Source of the DNA: a virus
Reading direction: 5' to 3' (one strand)
DNA: 21,162 nucleotides
IMG/VR virus record: IMGVR_UViG_3300018063_000047
Location: 1 to 21,162 of that record
The translations under genes and the position numbers were made by a program. The notes under the pieces were generated by a model. The model worked only from the letters and a program-made list of their open reading frames with translations, was not told the DNA's origin and did not search any database. Shown here piece after piece: positions 7,434 to 13,845 of the stretch; positions within the stretch are counted from its first letter, which is position 1; every line of letters begins with the position of its first letter.

Positions 7434-7723
7434 TACTCGTTACCTCCAGTCAGAGCGTCCAGTAGGAATAGGGAGATCCCGATAACGAGAAATCCGAGGG
7501 GAGGGAATACCAGCCATGCCGCATATGCGATGAAACCGAATCCCGATGTGTACATGATAGCACGACGTGACTTCTTTAGTGTAGTCGTACTCTTTGTGAA
7601 GACAGTAGTAAAGACTCCCAGGATGAAGCCTAGGTATGTACGGCTCTTCTTCTTGGCCAGTACCACGTGTGTCTGCATGGCTTTGTGCTGCTGTGCGTAT
7701 ACCTCCGCAAAGGTTGTAGTCAT
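7433..7723 (-). CDS. Two-helix membrane protein between terminase and portal
   Basis: This 96-aa protein has a basic, soluble N-terminal half with many Lys/Arg (residues 24-54). It then has two adjoining hydrophobic segments (about 56-73 IMYTSGFGFIAYAAWLVF and 74-90 GFLVIGISLFLLDAL) around Pro-Pro. It sits with one-base TAATG overlaps between the large terminase and portal genes. Small membrane proteins at this place occur in actinophages and have no known job. A holin function is possible given two helices, but the early packaging position argues against a simple lysis cassette. Confidence 0.7.
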   Translation of the reverse strand: MTTTFAEVYAQQHKAMQTHVVLAKKKSRTYLGFILGVFTTVFTKSTTTLKKSRRAIMYTSGFGFIAYAAWLVFPPLGFLVIGISLFLLDALTGGNE

Positions 7724-9039
7724 TATCCGAAAGTCCTGTCTGCTCGGGCTGTACTGCCTAGGTCAAGATGAGCGACCATATATCTCATGGCGTCCATACC
7801 GTGGTCATTGCCGTCTTCTGGCATATCCTTCTTCTTGTTCCATACGAAACCTGTAATCTCCTCAAGAGTAGAACAAGGTCTCTTGGAACTCTCCAATTCG
7901 AGATCCCTGTTTACGAGAGCATCTCTGCACAGATAGATCCGAGGCTTTCCGTTTCCCTGCATCTGAAGTCTTGAGGCTACTGCCTGAACTCCTTCAGTGA
8001 TCTTCTTATAGGCAGGCTTCGTTGGCATACCCAAATGCTTCTCAAGAGTCTTACGAGTATCAGTCGAATGGTCAGTGATGATAGCCTTTGGTCTTGGCTC
8101 CTTCTCCAGAAGGGCACGAATTGTCTTGGCGTGATTCTCTACGATATCCTGCGTCTTGTAGATCTCCTTGTAGAGATAGAGAGTACCGTCATTGTCCACA
8201 GCCCAGAACTGACATACGAATGGGTCATTGTATCCGAAGTCAATAGACAGATAACGGGTCCAGTCCTTTGGTGGCTCTTTGATTTCCTTGTGGATATGAA
8301 TGGAAGGATCAAAGCCGTCGTATACCAGTCCTTCAGCCGCAGCCCAAATACCCTTACGGTAACGAAGGTATCTTACGCCTGTCAGAGCATCCAACCCCAT
8401 GAGGTAGTTCTTACCGTCTACAGTCGGCTCTCTGGTCTTCTGATCGAAATAGACTGGGTTGTCCTCATGGCGAGACTCAATCATGCGGGTCATTCCCTTA
8501 TCGCATCTGATCTTTAGCCAATGAGTAGGCATATCCGGATTACAGTCAGCGATCAATTGCTGATAAGGAATCTTTCCATTACGAAGACGAGTAGTAAGAA
8601 TCTCCCAGTCATTCTCATTCAGTTCATTGGATTCATTGACATAGACAATGTCATATTCGGTAGAAAGGACTTTCTTATCCTTATCCATGCCGCCAAGAAC
8701 AATACGAGAGCCATTCTTATAGCGGTAAGAGGGAGGTTCTCTTGTGCTACCACCAAAGAACTGTACCTCACCTGTTGCCAAGTGCTCCTTTGCTACATGA
8801 GCCTCGTAGGTCTTGGCAGTGGAAGAAGCCTGAGATGCCTGGGTCTTACGGATCATGAGGATGTTGGCTTCTGGATACTTCATGGCCAGGATGTGAAGCT
8901 TCTCGATACATGCTCTAGATTTTCCCGTGCCAGCGGGGCCGCAATACAGTACCTCACGGTCTTTTGCCATAAGGAGTTCAATGGCTGTCCCATAAGGCGC
9001 ATAAGTGTGAACTGACGTTGGATTACGCGAAATAGCCAT
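7723..9039 (-). CDS. Terminase large subunit (ATPase and nuclease)
   Basis: This is a 438-aa packaging motor. Seen in order: Walker A GPAGTGKS (34-41), Walker B-like DIVYVNES (130-137, with Asn before the catalytic Glu), coupling motif CNPD (166-169), and an RNase H-type nuclease with SIDFGYND (Asp267), IITDHSTD (Asp323) and DGNDHGMDAMRY (Asp412/Asp416). It cuts concatemers or circles and pumps DNA through the portal. The ATG at 9039 is chosen over an in-frame one at 9084 because AAGGAG lies six bases upstream and the protein then begins close to the ATPase core. The longer form would only overlap the small-terminase gene. Confidence 0.95.
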   Translation of the reverse strand: MAISRNPTSVHTYAPYGTAIELLMAKDREVLYCGPAGTGKSRACIEKLHILAMKYPEANILMIRKTQASQASSTAKTYEAHVAKEHLATGEVQFFGGSTREPPSYRYKNGSRIVLGGMDKDKKVLSTEYDIVYVNESNELNENDWEILTTRLRNGKIPYQQLIADCNPDMPTHWLKIRCDKGMTRMIESRHEDNPVYFDQKTREPTVDGKNYLMGLDALTGVRYLRYRKGIWAAAEGLVYDGFDPSIHIHKEIKEPPKDWTRYLSIDFGYNDPFVCQFWAVDNDGTLYLYKEIYKTQDIVENHAKTIRALLEKEPRPKAIITDHSTDTRKTLEKHLGMPTKPAYKKITEGVQAVASRLQMQGNGKPRIYLCRDALVNRDLELESSKRPCSTLEEITGFVWNKKKDMPEDGNDHGMDAMRYMVAHLDLGSTARADRTFG

Positions 9040-9049
9040 TGAATTCTCC

Positions 9050-9523
9050 TTAGATATCAGCGATATCGATATTGGCCAATTCATAAGTAGCCAATTGGAT
9101 ATTGATATTGTTCTTATTTCCTAGTGGCTCCAGTTCTTCCTTGGCGTCCTTCAGGAGCCTTGAAAGAGTACTGGCGGTAGTAGGAGTCAACTCCATCCCG
9201 ATAAGGCCCTCAGCGGCGTCCTGAAGGGCTCCTAGACGTGCTCCCTTGTCAGCGATCCAGAGCCATGCGTACTCATCTGCCAACTTCTCCTGTCTGGCTT
9301 CGATAAGAGGCATATTACGCTTCTTGAACTGGGCAATGGACCCTTGGGTTACCCCAAAGCGTTCTGCCAGTTCCTTCTGTGTTACCTCACCCACAGCAAG
9401 TTCATGGATGACCTGAGCCTTTGCCCATCCTGTAGCAAGAGGTCTATGAGGCTTATCGACAACGATTACCATTTCAGTGGAGGTATCAGGGGAGCTATGA
9501 GTGTTATCTGACGTTTGTCCCAT
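9050..9523 (-). CDS. Terminase small subunit
   Basis: This 157-aa protein has a helix-turn-helix at about residues 43-72 (ELAVGEVTQKELAERFGVTQ, then GSIAQFKKRN), suited to recognising the packaging site. A helical middle (EARQEKLADEYAWLWIADKG and following) fits ring oligomerisation. It also has a C-terminal stretch rich in Asn/Ile/Leu that would contact the large subunit. It lies directly upstream of the large terminase, with a 10-base gap that holds the latter's ribosome site. The first 35 residues look disordered. Overlaps the preceding 40-aa gene by 20 bases. Confidence 0.9.
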   Translation of the reverse strand: MGQTSDNTHSSPDTSTEMVIVVDKPHRPLATGWAKAQVIHELAVGEVTQKELAERFGVTQGSIAQFKKRNMPLIEARQEKLADEYAWLWIADKGARLGALQDAAEGLIGMELTPTTASTLSRLLKDAKEELEPLGNKNNINIQLATYELANIDIADI

Positions 9524-9626
9524 TTCTACGCAATTCCTCTCTAAGATGGTCGGAGATGATCTTTCTCCCCTGTGGTGTCTTCAGCGCTTCGTTGATAAGA
9601 ATGTCGATCTTCTTGGTAGTAGCCAT
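9504..9626 (-). CDS. 40-aa peptide opening the virion operon
   Basis: ATG at 9626 to TAA at 9504-9506 encodes MATTKKIDILINEALKTPQG and 20 more residues, mostly helical and basic (RKIISDHLREELRR near the end). AAGGA lies seven bases upstream, and the reading frame ends 20 bases inside the small-terminase gene, an arrangement typical of coupled genes. It is the first gene after the divergent control region. No family is recognised; a role as a small regulator or packaging accessory is only a guess. Confidence 0.6.
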   Translation of the reverse strand: MATTKKIDILINEALKTPQGRKIISDHLREELRRNGTNVR

Positions 9627-9662
9627 AGTAGTTTCCTTCCACGATTCTATGTCCTTGGTTCC

Positions 9663-9668
9663 ATTATA
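9663..9668 (-). promoter_or_regulatory. Possible -10 box of the leftward virion operon
   Basis: A perfect TATAAT on the minus strand stands 37 bases upstream of the first leftward start codon, in the only gap between the divergent units. The best -35 at 17-base spacing is TTCATT (9691-9686), which is poor. The promoter may need an activator, for example the winged-helix protein encoded on the other side. Confidence 0.35.
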
Positions 9669-9700
9669 CAGGCTCAAAGAGATAGAATGAAGGATAAAGA

Positions 9701-9970
9701 ATGAGTAGAGAAAGGCTAAGAGACCGACTACAGAGAGGACAGAGTATGCACGTCTACGATATTTTCACGGCCGAAGTTTCCCAGGGAGCGAAGCTACTGT
9801 GGCTGTATCTGAGATACGAACCAGGGGTGCACAGTCAGCAGGATCTTGCTACGGAGATCGGAGCAACCATGCAGAGCGTCAACAAGTACGTACGTGAACT
9901 GAGAGAGGATGGATGGATCACTGTGGAGAAGAGTAAGGACAGCCGCAGATTCGTATATGACATCGTCTGA
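9701..9970 (+). CDS. Winged-helix DNA-binding protein, regulator or replication initiator
   Basis: This 89-aa protein has a basic N-terminus (SRERLRDRLQRGQS). It is followed by a winged-helix domain: a first helix (AEVSQGAKLLWLYLRYEPG, about 25-43), then HSQQDLATEIGATMQSVNKY as the helix-turn-helix (about 44-63), and a wing with WITVEKSKDSRRFVYDIV at the end. This is the pattern of HTH_36/MarR-like domains in phage and plasmid regulators and initiators. AAGGA lies six bases before the ATG. It stands divergent from the virion operon and is closed by a strong terminator, so autogenous control or late-operon switching is plausible. Binding to the ATGACA repeats 600 bases away is another possibility. 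Confidence 0.7.
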   Translation: MSRERLRDRLQRGQSMHVYDIFTAEVSQGAKLLWLYLRYEPGVHSQQDLATEIGATMQSVNKYVRELREDGWITVEKSKDSRRFVYDIV

Positions 9971-9982
9971 GTAGCTAATAAG

Positions 9983-10030
9983 AAAAGCCCCGTCTTCACC
10001 AACCGGAGGGTAAATGAAGACGGGGCTTTT
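9983..10030. terminator. Bidirectional intrinsic terminator
   Basis: AAAAGCCCCGTCTTCA (9983-9998) and its exact complement (10015-10030) form a 16-bp GC-rich stem. It has a 16-base loop and A/T runs on both sides. It lies between the ends of the rightward winged-helix gene and the leftward CxxC mini-protein gene, and would stop both. Confidence 0.92.
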
Positions 10031-10093
10031 CCATAGACATACACTCAGCAGATGTATCGGACTTTCTATGGCTGTCTCCATTATAGCGCGATT

Positions 10094-10237
10094 CTACTTG
10101 CCGTTCGTGAGGTGCCATTTTCCACAACGATGACAGCTTACAGCCTTCGGTTCTTGCTTGCCTTTTGACTGGACGAGGATCTTCCCTGCGGCCAGTTTAG
10201 CTGATAGTTCGTCTCGGTATGCCTTCGGGCATCCCAT
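10094..10237 (-). CDS. 47-aa CxxC mini-protein of actinophage type
   Basis: ATG at 10237 to TAG at 10094-10096. The protein begins MGCPKAYRDELSAKLAAGKI. It ends VSCHRCGKWHLTNGK, so a Cys near the N-terminus, a CxxC and a GxWHLT element are present. Very similar short proteins (Cys-Pro-Lys..., a basic helix, then C(P)xCGxWHLT) are scattered through actinophage genomes. They are taken to be small zinc-binding proteins of unknown role. GGAG lies six bases upstream. It is the last gene before the terminator at 9983-10030. Confidence 0.78.
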   Translation of the reverse strand: MGCPKAYRDELSAKLAAGKILVQSKGKQEPKAVSCHRCGKWHLTNGK

Positions 10238-10263
10238 ATGAGTCTCCGTTCGTTAGGGAAACC

Positions 10264-10476
10264 CTAGGGTAGCAGAAAAGGCAGGAGGATGGCCAGTAGA
10301 GCGATGAGTGTAGCTGCGGTAGGGATTGTCCATACACGCTTCTCAAGGGCCCTGATACGGGTTTCGTGGTCGTTGTGGTCTTGTAGGTGAGCGGTGTAAG
10401 TCTCATTGAGGTGATCTAGCTTTGCTTCGATACGGGTGAGGGCTTTGATAAGCTCTGGATCTTGCATGGCGTCCAC
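10264..10476 (-). CDS. XhlA-like coiled-coil/membrane protein, possible lysis protein
   Basis: This is a 70-aa protein. Residues 6-48 form a charged coiled coil (ELIKALTRIEAKLDHLNETY and on to HETRIRALEKRVW). Residues 50-69 are one hydrophobic helix (IPTAATLIALLAILLPFLLP) ending at the C-terminus. This matches the layout of the XhlA/hemolysin-type small proteins that act with holins. The start is taken as GTG at 10476 because AAAGGGG lies six bases upstream; a TTG two codons earlier would abut that site and is unlikely. It leads a two-gene leftward unit. It is the best candidate for a lysis gene here, but activity cannot be inferred from sequence. Confidence 0.65.
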   Translation of the reverse strand: MDAMQDPELIKALTRIEAKLDHLNETYTAHLQDHNDHETRIRALEKRVWTIPTAATLIALLAILLPFLLP

Positions 10477-10698
10477 GATCAACCCCTTTCAGTGGGTAGG
10501 GATAAAACTTGAGAGAGTAAAAATGTAGATAACAACTATTGTAGCGGATGAGGTAGGGGAAGTAGTGAAGAGGGGTACGATGACAGAATGACAAAAATGA
10601 CAGCTTTTTGGAGGTAGACTTTTCTCTATGTAGGAGGAGTTGGTACTGTAGTAGTTATGTCCGGTATGTATACCAGCCGAGTGGGAGGGGAGTTACTT

Positions 10699-10719
10699 GT
10701 CTTACTTCTAGGGTAAGAC
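10699..10719. repeat. Inverted repeat GTCTTAC-N7-GTAAGAC
   Basis: A perfect 7-bp inverted repeat with a 7-base spacer lies inside the gene-free stretch. GTCTTAC occurs again at 10997-11003 between the tandem promoters, so the arms may be sites for one DNA-binding protein. Other than this, bases 10603-10730 and 10483-10579 show nothing I can name. Confidence 0.55.
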
Positions 10720-10794
10720 CTTGTAAATCTTGTCATTTTTGTCATTTTACTAGAAAAAAAAGTAAGTAAAACGTCACAGCCCAGTAATAGCAAG

Positions 10795-10812
10795 GGTTAC
10801 TGACTAGTAACC
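10795..10812. repeat. Inverted repeat GGTTACT-N4-AGTAACC
   Basis: A perfect 7-bp inverted repeat lies immediately before the triple ATGACA block. The 9-mer GGGTTACTG, which includes its left arm (10794-10802), recurs at 10895-10903 before the last inverted block. It may be part of the origin's structure. Confidence 0.55.
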
Positions 10813-10945
10813 TCGATGACAAAACCGATGACAAACCAATGACAGATTTCAAAAGTTGTCATCCCCACCTCGCACCGGTTGGGTTCTTGTCATCGGGTTA
10901 CTGTCATCTTGTCATCGGTTTGTCACCGCCTACGACTCTAGCTAG

Positions 10946-10974
10946 TTGACAACCTTCAATAACTTGTGTATACT
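10946..10974 (+). promoter_or_regulatory. Upstream rightward promoter P1
   Basis: TTGACA (10946-10951), 17 bases, then TATACT (10969-10974): consensus -35, ideal spacing and a five-of-six -10. It follows the last origin repeat and reads toward the antitoxin-like and primase genes. Confidence 0.85.
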
Positions 10975-10999
10975 GTTACTTAAGCAGTTGCACTTAGTC

Positions 11000-11088
11000 T
11001 TACCTAAGAAATCCCTTTACTAAGATTTTACCTAAAATAGGGTCTTCAGACTTGACAACCTTCAAGAAATGCTGTATCCTTTAGGTAT
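11000..11088. promoter_or_regulatory. Repeated TTACCTAA motif around the tandem promoters
   Basis: TTACCTAA stands at 11000-11007 and 11028-11035. Its complement, with one change, stands at 11081-11088, just past the -10 of the second promoter. CTTAG/CTAAG arms (10993-11008) flank the first copy. The arrangement fits operators for a repressor, most simply the Phd-like product of the next gene. A related palindrome, AGGTATTACCT, is at 11510-11520 in the primase leader. Confidence 0.45.
11052..11080 (+). promoter_or_regulatory. Downstream rightward promoter P2
   Basis: TTGACA (11052-11057), 17 bases, TATCCT (11075-11080). It shares the 14-mer TTGACAACCTTCAA with P1, 106 bases upstream, so a protein that binds the shared bases would act on both. 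The first start codon follows at 11133. Confidence 0.8.
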
Positions 11089-11132
11089 AGAGTAAAACAC
11101 CAAGCAACAACCATCCCTATCAAGGAGAAAAT

Positions 11133-11318
11133 ATGTCTGTCACCGCTGAGAAGATCTACCAGGGAATCAAGTATGACCGTGCTGTATCTCTTCTGGACTT
11201 CCGTACCAACATGTCAGAGGCTCTTGAAGCTCTGGAGAATGGAGAAGTACTGCTTCTCTCCAAGTACAATAAGGCTGTAGCTCTAGTAACAGGTATCGAT
11301 CATGGACACAACGGCTAG
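11133..11318 (+). CDS. Phd/YefM-like antitoxin-type DNA-binding protein
   Basis: This is a 61-aa protein. The segment DFRTNMSEALEALENGEVLL (about 23-42), followed by LSKYNKAVALVTG, matches the Phd/YefM core: a helix 'lr.nlsealeaienGe.v', a strand, and 'nKp.Av.v'. These proteins fold as DNA-binding dimers that repress their own promoter, and a C-terminal tail neutralises a toxin. Here the tail is very short. AAGGAG lies five bases before the ATG, and two strong promoters with repeated motifs lie upstream. No Doc, YoeB or RelE-like toxin follows. It may serve as a plain repressor of the replication unit, or guard against a host or rival toxin. Confidence 0.55.
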   Translation: MSVTAEKIYQGIKYDRAVSLLDFRTNMSEALEALENGEVLLLSKYNKAVALVTGIDHGHNG

Positions 11319-11481
11319 AAGAATGGGGATTGATCCCCTGTCCCGTGACGACGCCAAGAGAATGTCGGCCGAACTACGCAGGGACAAGAAAAAGACCCCT
11401 TCCGGGAAGAAGGGGTCTACGTTGAAGAAGTACCGTCTCAAGGGTACCAAGGAGTACTACTACTATTCATACGCTAGCTAA
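11302..11481 (+). CDS. Basic 59-aa protein overlapping the antitoxin-like gene
   Basis: ATG at 11302 overlaps the preceding gene by 17 bases; TAA at 11479-11481. The protein starts MDTTARRMGIDPLSRDDAKR, has a Lys/Arg-rich middle (RRDKKKTPSGKKGSTLKKYR) and ends in EYYYYSYAS. No family is recognised. Antitoxin-then-toxin genes often overlap like this, but no ribonuclease or Fic motif is present. The strong charge fits nucleic-acid binding. The ribosome site is weak (AGG), and later ATGs at 11323 and 11362 are possible starts. A hairpin that could act as a leftward terminator lies within the coding sequence. Confidence 0.55.
   Translation: MDTTARRMGIDPLSRDDAKRMSAELRRDKKKTPSGKKGSTLKKYRLKGTKEYYYYSYAS
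11393..11418 (-). terminator. Leftward terminator-like hairpin inside a rightward gene
   Basis: AGACCCCTTC (11393-11402) and GAAGGGGTCT (11409-11418) form a perfect 10-bp stem with a six-base loop. Read on the minus strand it is followed by a T run (TTTTTC). Read on the plus strand it has no T run. It could stop antisense transcripts entering the control region. Confidence 0.45.
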
Positions 11482-11491
11482 GCACAGAGAA

Positions 11492-11520
11492 ACCTAGGCG
11501 TTTTCGCATAGGTATTACCT
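11492..11520 (+). promoter_or_regulatory. Hairpin and palindrome in the primase leader
   Basis: ACCTA...TAGGT arms (11492-11513) enclose GCG-TTTT-CGC. The adjoining AGGTATTACCT (11510-11520) is an 11-base palindrome sharing the TACCT core seen at the promoters. It lies 40-70 bases ahead of the primase start and may be an operator or a leader structure. Confidence 0.35.
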
Positions 11521-11559
11521 CCGCTTACATTCGCATACACACTCATAGGAGTCTAACAC

Positions 11560-13845
11560 ATGCTTGCAAACACTTCAAACCTTCCTCATGCGCTTGACTA
11601 CGCACAGCGCGGGTGGAGGGTAGTACGTACGGACACCGGACGCAAATACCCCACGATGAAGAACTGGCAAGACAACGCCACTACTGATCTCGCGCGGATC
11701 GAACACTGGTACACCCAGTATCCCTCTTCGAACATCTGCATCGCTACGGGAGAAGAATCTAACCTATTCGTCTTGGACGTCGATGGAGAAGCAGGGGAAT
11801 CAACACTTTTCGATCTTCAGCGTACTTACTCGCAGCTTCCTCTGACATACACAGTCAGCACACGCTCCGGTGGCCTTCATTACTACTTCACCTGGGAAGG
11901 AATTGACTTCCCCTTGGGTAACTCAGCCGGAAAGCTGGGAACAGGATTGGATACGCGAGGTAGTGGAGGACAGGTTGTGGCTCCACCATCCTACGCAGTA
12001 GCCGACCACAAGGGGCCAGAGGGCTTCTACAGCGTCCTGAGAGACGTTCCGGCAGTCCCGGCCCCAGAGTGGCTTCTAGCCCTTCTACGCCCTGCACAGA
12101 GCTTCTACGAGGCAGGTACGCTTGCCGAGGAACTACCGGATACGGTCTCCTGCTATGGCGGTAAGGCACTGAAAAGCGCACTCAGTAACATCCTTAATGC
12201 CCCACAAGGCACACGCCAGACTACTATGTACCAGGAGACCCTCAGCATGAAAGCAATTTTTACAGCAGGTGGCCTAGGAAACGATGAAGAGTACGTAAAG
12301 ACTTCCCTGTTTCAAACTGCCGTCGACAGTGGTTTGTCCGAAGACAGAGCCGAGAGAGTATATACCGCATGGCGTGATACGCCTGTCTCTCCCCGTAAGC
12401 TTCCAGAGTCCGTAGGTCTCTCTCCTGACGATTTCACTGAGGACCCTGAGCTTCCTACGTATTCCCTAGATGACTTCGGCAATGGTGACAGGATAATTGC
12501 TGAGCATGGGGATTCTCTTGCCTACATCTCGGACAAAAGAGACTGGAGTACCTATACGGGTTCCAAGTGGGAATTGGGTTCCGCTACCGCGCTTATCCGT
12601 GCCAAGGTAAAGGACGTACTTCGTAACATGCAGGAGACCGAAGAGCAGGGATGGACTCCTGGAGACGACCGTAAGGCTTTTTTGACTCATTGCAAGAAGT
12701 CCCGTTCAACCGCATCTGTAAATGCCGCATTCAGTACTCTCGCTGATGAGGCGTCTCTGCACAGAAAGTCTGAGCAGTTCGACAAGGATCTTCACCTGAT
12801 CAACTTCCTCAATGGGACCATGGATACACGCAACCTGTCTTTCCGCGCTCACGACAAGAACGATTACATCACTCGTGAAATGCCCATCAATTACAATTCG
12901 GAGGCAAAGGCGCCCGTATGGGAGAAATTCTTGTCAGATGCAGTACCCGACGACAGTGTTCGTCGTTTTCTTCAGATTCTCGTGGGTTACACACTGACTG
13001 GTCATGGCACCGACAAGGTTATCCCGTGGCTACACGGTCCTAAGAATACTGGTAAGTCCCGAGTCACGGTTACTCTGACAAAGCTTTTCGGAAGCGATTA
13101 TGGTGTAACGGCCAGTGCTTCTCTGCTTTACGCGCAGCAGCATCAGTCCTCTGGTCCCAACGAAGCTCTTGATGCCCTGAGATCTCGTCGTTTTGTGGCT
13201 ATGTCTGAAACCGGTAAGCATGAATTCGACGAGGAACTTCTGAAGAAGCTTTCTGGTGGAGGCGAGAATATCAGTTCCCGTGGTCTTCAAGCCAAGCAGT
13301 CCGAGTGGAAGGCTGAATGTGTCATCTGGGTAGGTTCCAATACCACTCCTTACATTCGCAGTAACGACAACGCCACTTGGGGAAGGTTCTTGCCCATTGA
13401 GTTCAATAACGTAGTCACTCCCACGTCACCAGGTTATGATCCTCTGCTACAGGACAAGCTTGACGGAGAACTAGAAGGCATCATGACCTGGGCAGTTGAG
13501 GGACTGCGCATGTACAACCAGGAAGGCAAGCTCGTGATTCCCGAGATCGTTACTGGTTATATCAAGTCCTTCCGTGACGCTGCGGACTTGGTAAGTCAAT
13601 TCCTTACGGACATGTTCGAAGATAATCTCTACCACGAGAACGCGGAAAAGACTACCGAGAACATGATTCCAAAGACTCAGGTGATTGCCGACTTCAATAA
13701 TTGGGTGGCCAAGTACGGACACGGTAAGCCTTGGAAGACTGCCACACTCGTCGAGCGCCTGGAAAGCCTAGGGCATTCGGAAGGACGCACAGCTAAGGTA
13801 CGCGGATTCAAGGGCATTATGAGCCCGTACACTACACCCTTTTAA
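11560..13845 (+). CDS. PrimPol-D5 primase-helicase fusion
   Basis: This is a 761-aa protein. Residues 1-175 are a bifunctional primase/polymerase domain: LDVDGEAG (72-79) with the paired acidic residues, SGGLHYYF (103-110), and GSGGQVVAPPS (134-144). After a linker, about 400-660 is a D5/P4-type SF3 helicase: NFLNGTMD (415-422), Walker A GPKNTGKS (493-500), Walker B-like FVAMSE (545-550), sensor VIWVGSNTTPYI (588-599) and the arginine-finger segment WGRFLPIEF (607-615). The last 60 residues look like a winged helix. It would unwind the origin and prime synthesis, with the host polymerase completing the work. AGGAG lies eight bases before the ATG. It is the only large replication gene. Confidence 0.95.
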   Translation: MLANTSNLPHALDYAQRGWRVVRTDTGRKYPTMKNWQDNATTDLARIEHWYTQYPSSNICIATGEESNLFVLDVDGEAGESTLFDLQRTYSQLPLTYTVSTRSGGLHYYFTWEGIDFPLGNSAGKLGTGLDTRGSGGQVVAPPSYAVADHKGPEGFYSVLRDVPAVPAPEWLLALLRPAQSFYEAGTLAEELPDTVSCYGGKALKSALSNILNAPQGTRQTTMYQETLSMKAIFTAGGLGNDEEYVKTSLFQTAVDSGLSEDRAERVYTAWRDTPVSPRKLPESVGLSPDDFTEDPELPTYSLDDFGNGDRIIAEHGDSLAYISDKRDWSTYTGSKWELGSATALIRAKVKDVLRNMQETEEQGWTPGDDRKAFLTHCKKSRSTASVNAAFSTLADEASLHRKSEQFDKDLHLINFLNGTMDTRNLSFRAHDKNDYITREMPINYNSEAKAPVWEKFLSDAVPDDSVRRFLQILVGYTLTGHGTDKVIPWLHGPKNTGKSRVTVTLTKLFGSDYGVTASASLLYAQQHQSSGPNEALDALRSRRFVAMSETGKHEFDEELLKKLSGGGENISSRGLQAKQSEWKAECVIWVGSNTTPYIRSNDNATWGRFLPIEFNNVVTPTSPGYDPLLQDKLDGELEGIMTWAVEGLRMYNQEGKLVIPEIVTGYIKSFRDAADLVSQFLTDMFEDNLYHENAEKTTENMIPKTQVIADFNNWVAKYGHGKPWKTATLVERLESLGHSEGRTAKVRGFKGIMSPYTTPF

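Larger units (their letters stand above)
10580..10926. other. Iteron-like cluster, putative replication origin
   Basis: Twelve exact copies of ATGACA or its complement occur here. Direct copies start at 10580, 10588, 10597, 10816, 10828 and 10839. Inverted copies start at 10731, 10740, 10857, 10888, 10902 and 10910. Several extend to CGATGACAA. An A-rich stretch (about 10750-10775) and two inverted repeats lie among them. No gene fits here, and the PrimPol-helicase gene lies about 600 bases downstream. Repeats of this density next to a replication gene are the usual sign of an origin. They could instead be operators. Confidence 0.68.

Noticed and set aside
9040-9084. N-terminal 15-residue extension of the large terminase
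   Set aside because: The upstream ATG lacks a ribosome site and overlaps the small terminase gene; AAGGAG points to the ATG at 9039.
9701-9970. Excisionase or integrase-related role for the winged-helix protein
   Set aside because: No integrase gene or attachment pair is visible, and the domain pattern is closer to MarR/HTH_36-type regulators and initiators.
9794-10081. 95-aa minus-strand frame starting just after a TATAAT
   Set aside because: It reads straight through the terminator hairpin and antisense to the winged-helix gene, and has no recognisable domain; treated as a shadow frame.
10080-10085. Perfect TATAAT on the minus strand
   Set aside because: No -35 at a suitable distance and only the terminator and antisense sequence lie downstream; probably chance.
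10580-10926. CRISPR array
   Set aside because: Repeats are 6-9 bases, in both orientations and with 2-6-base spacers inside blocks; this is not repeat-spacer structure.
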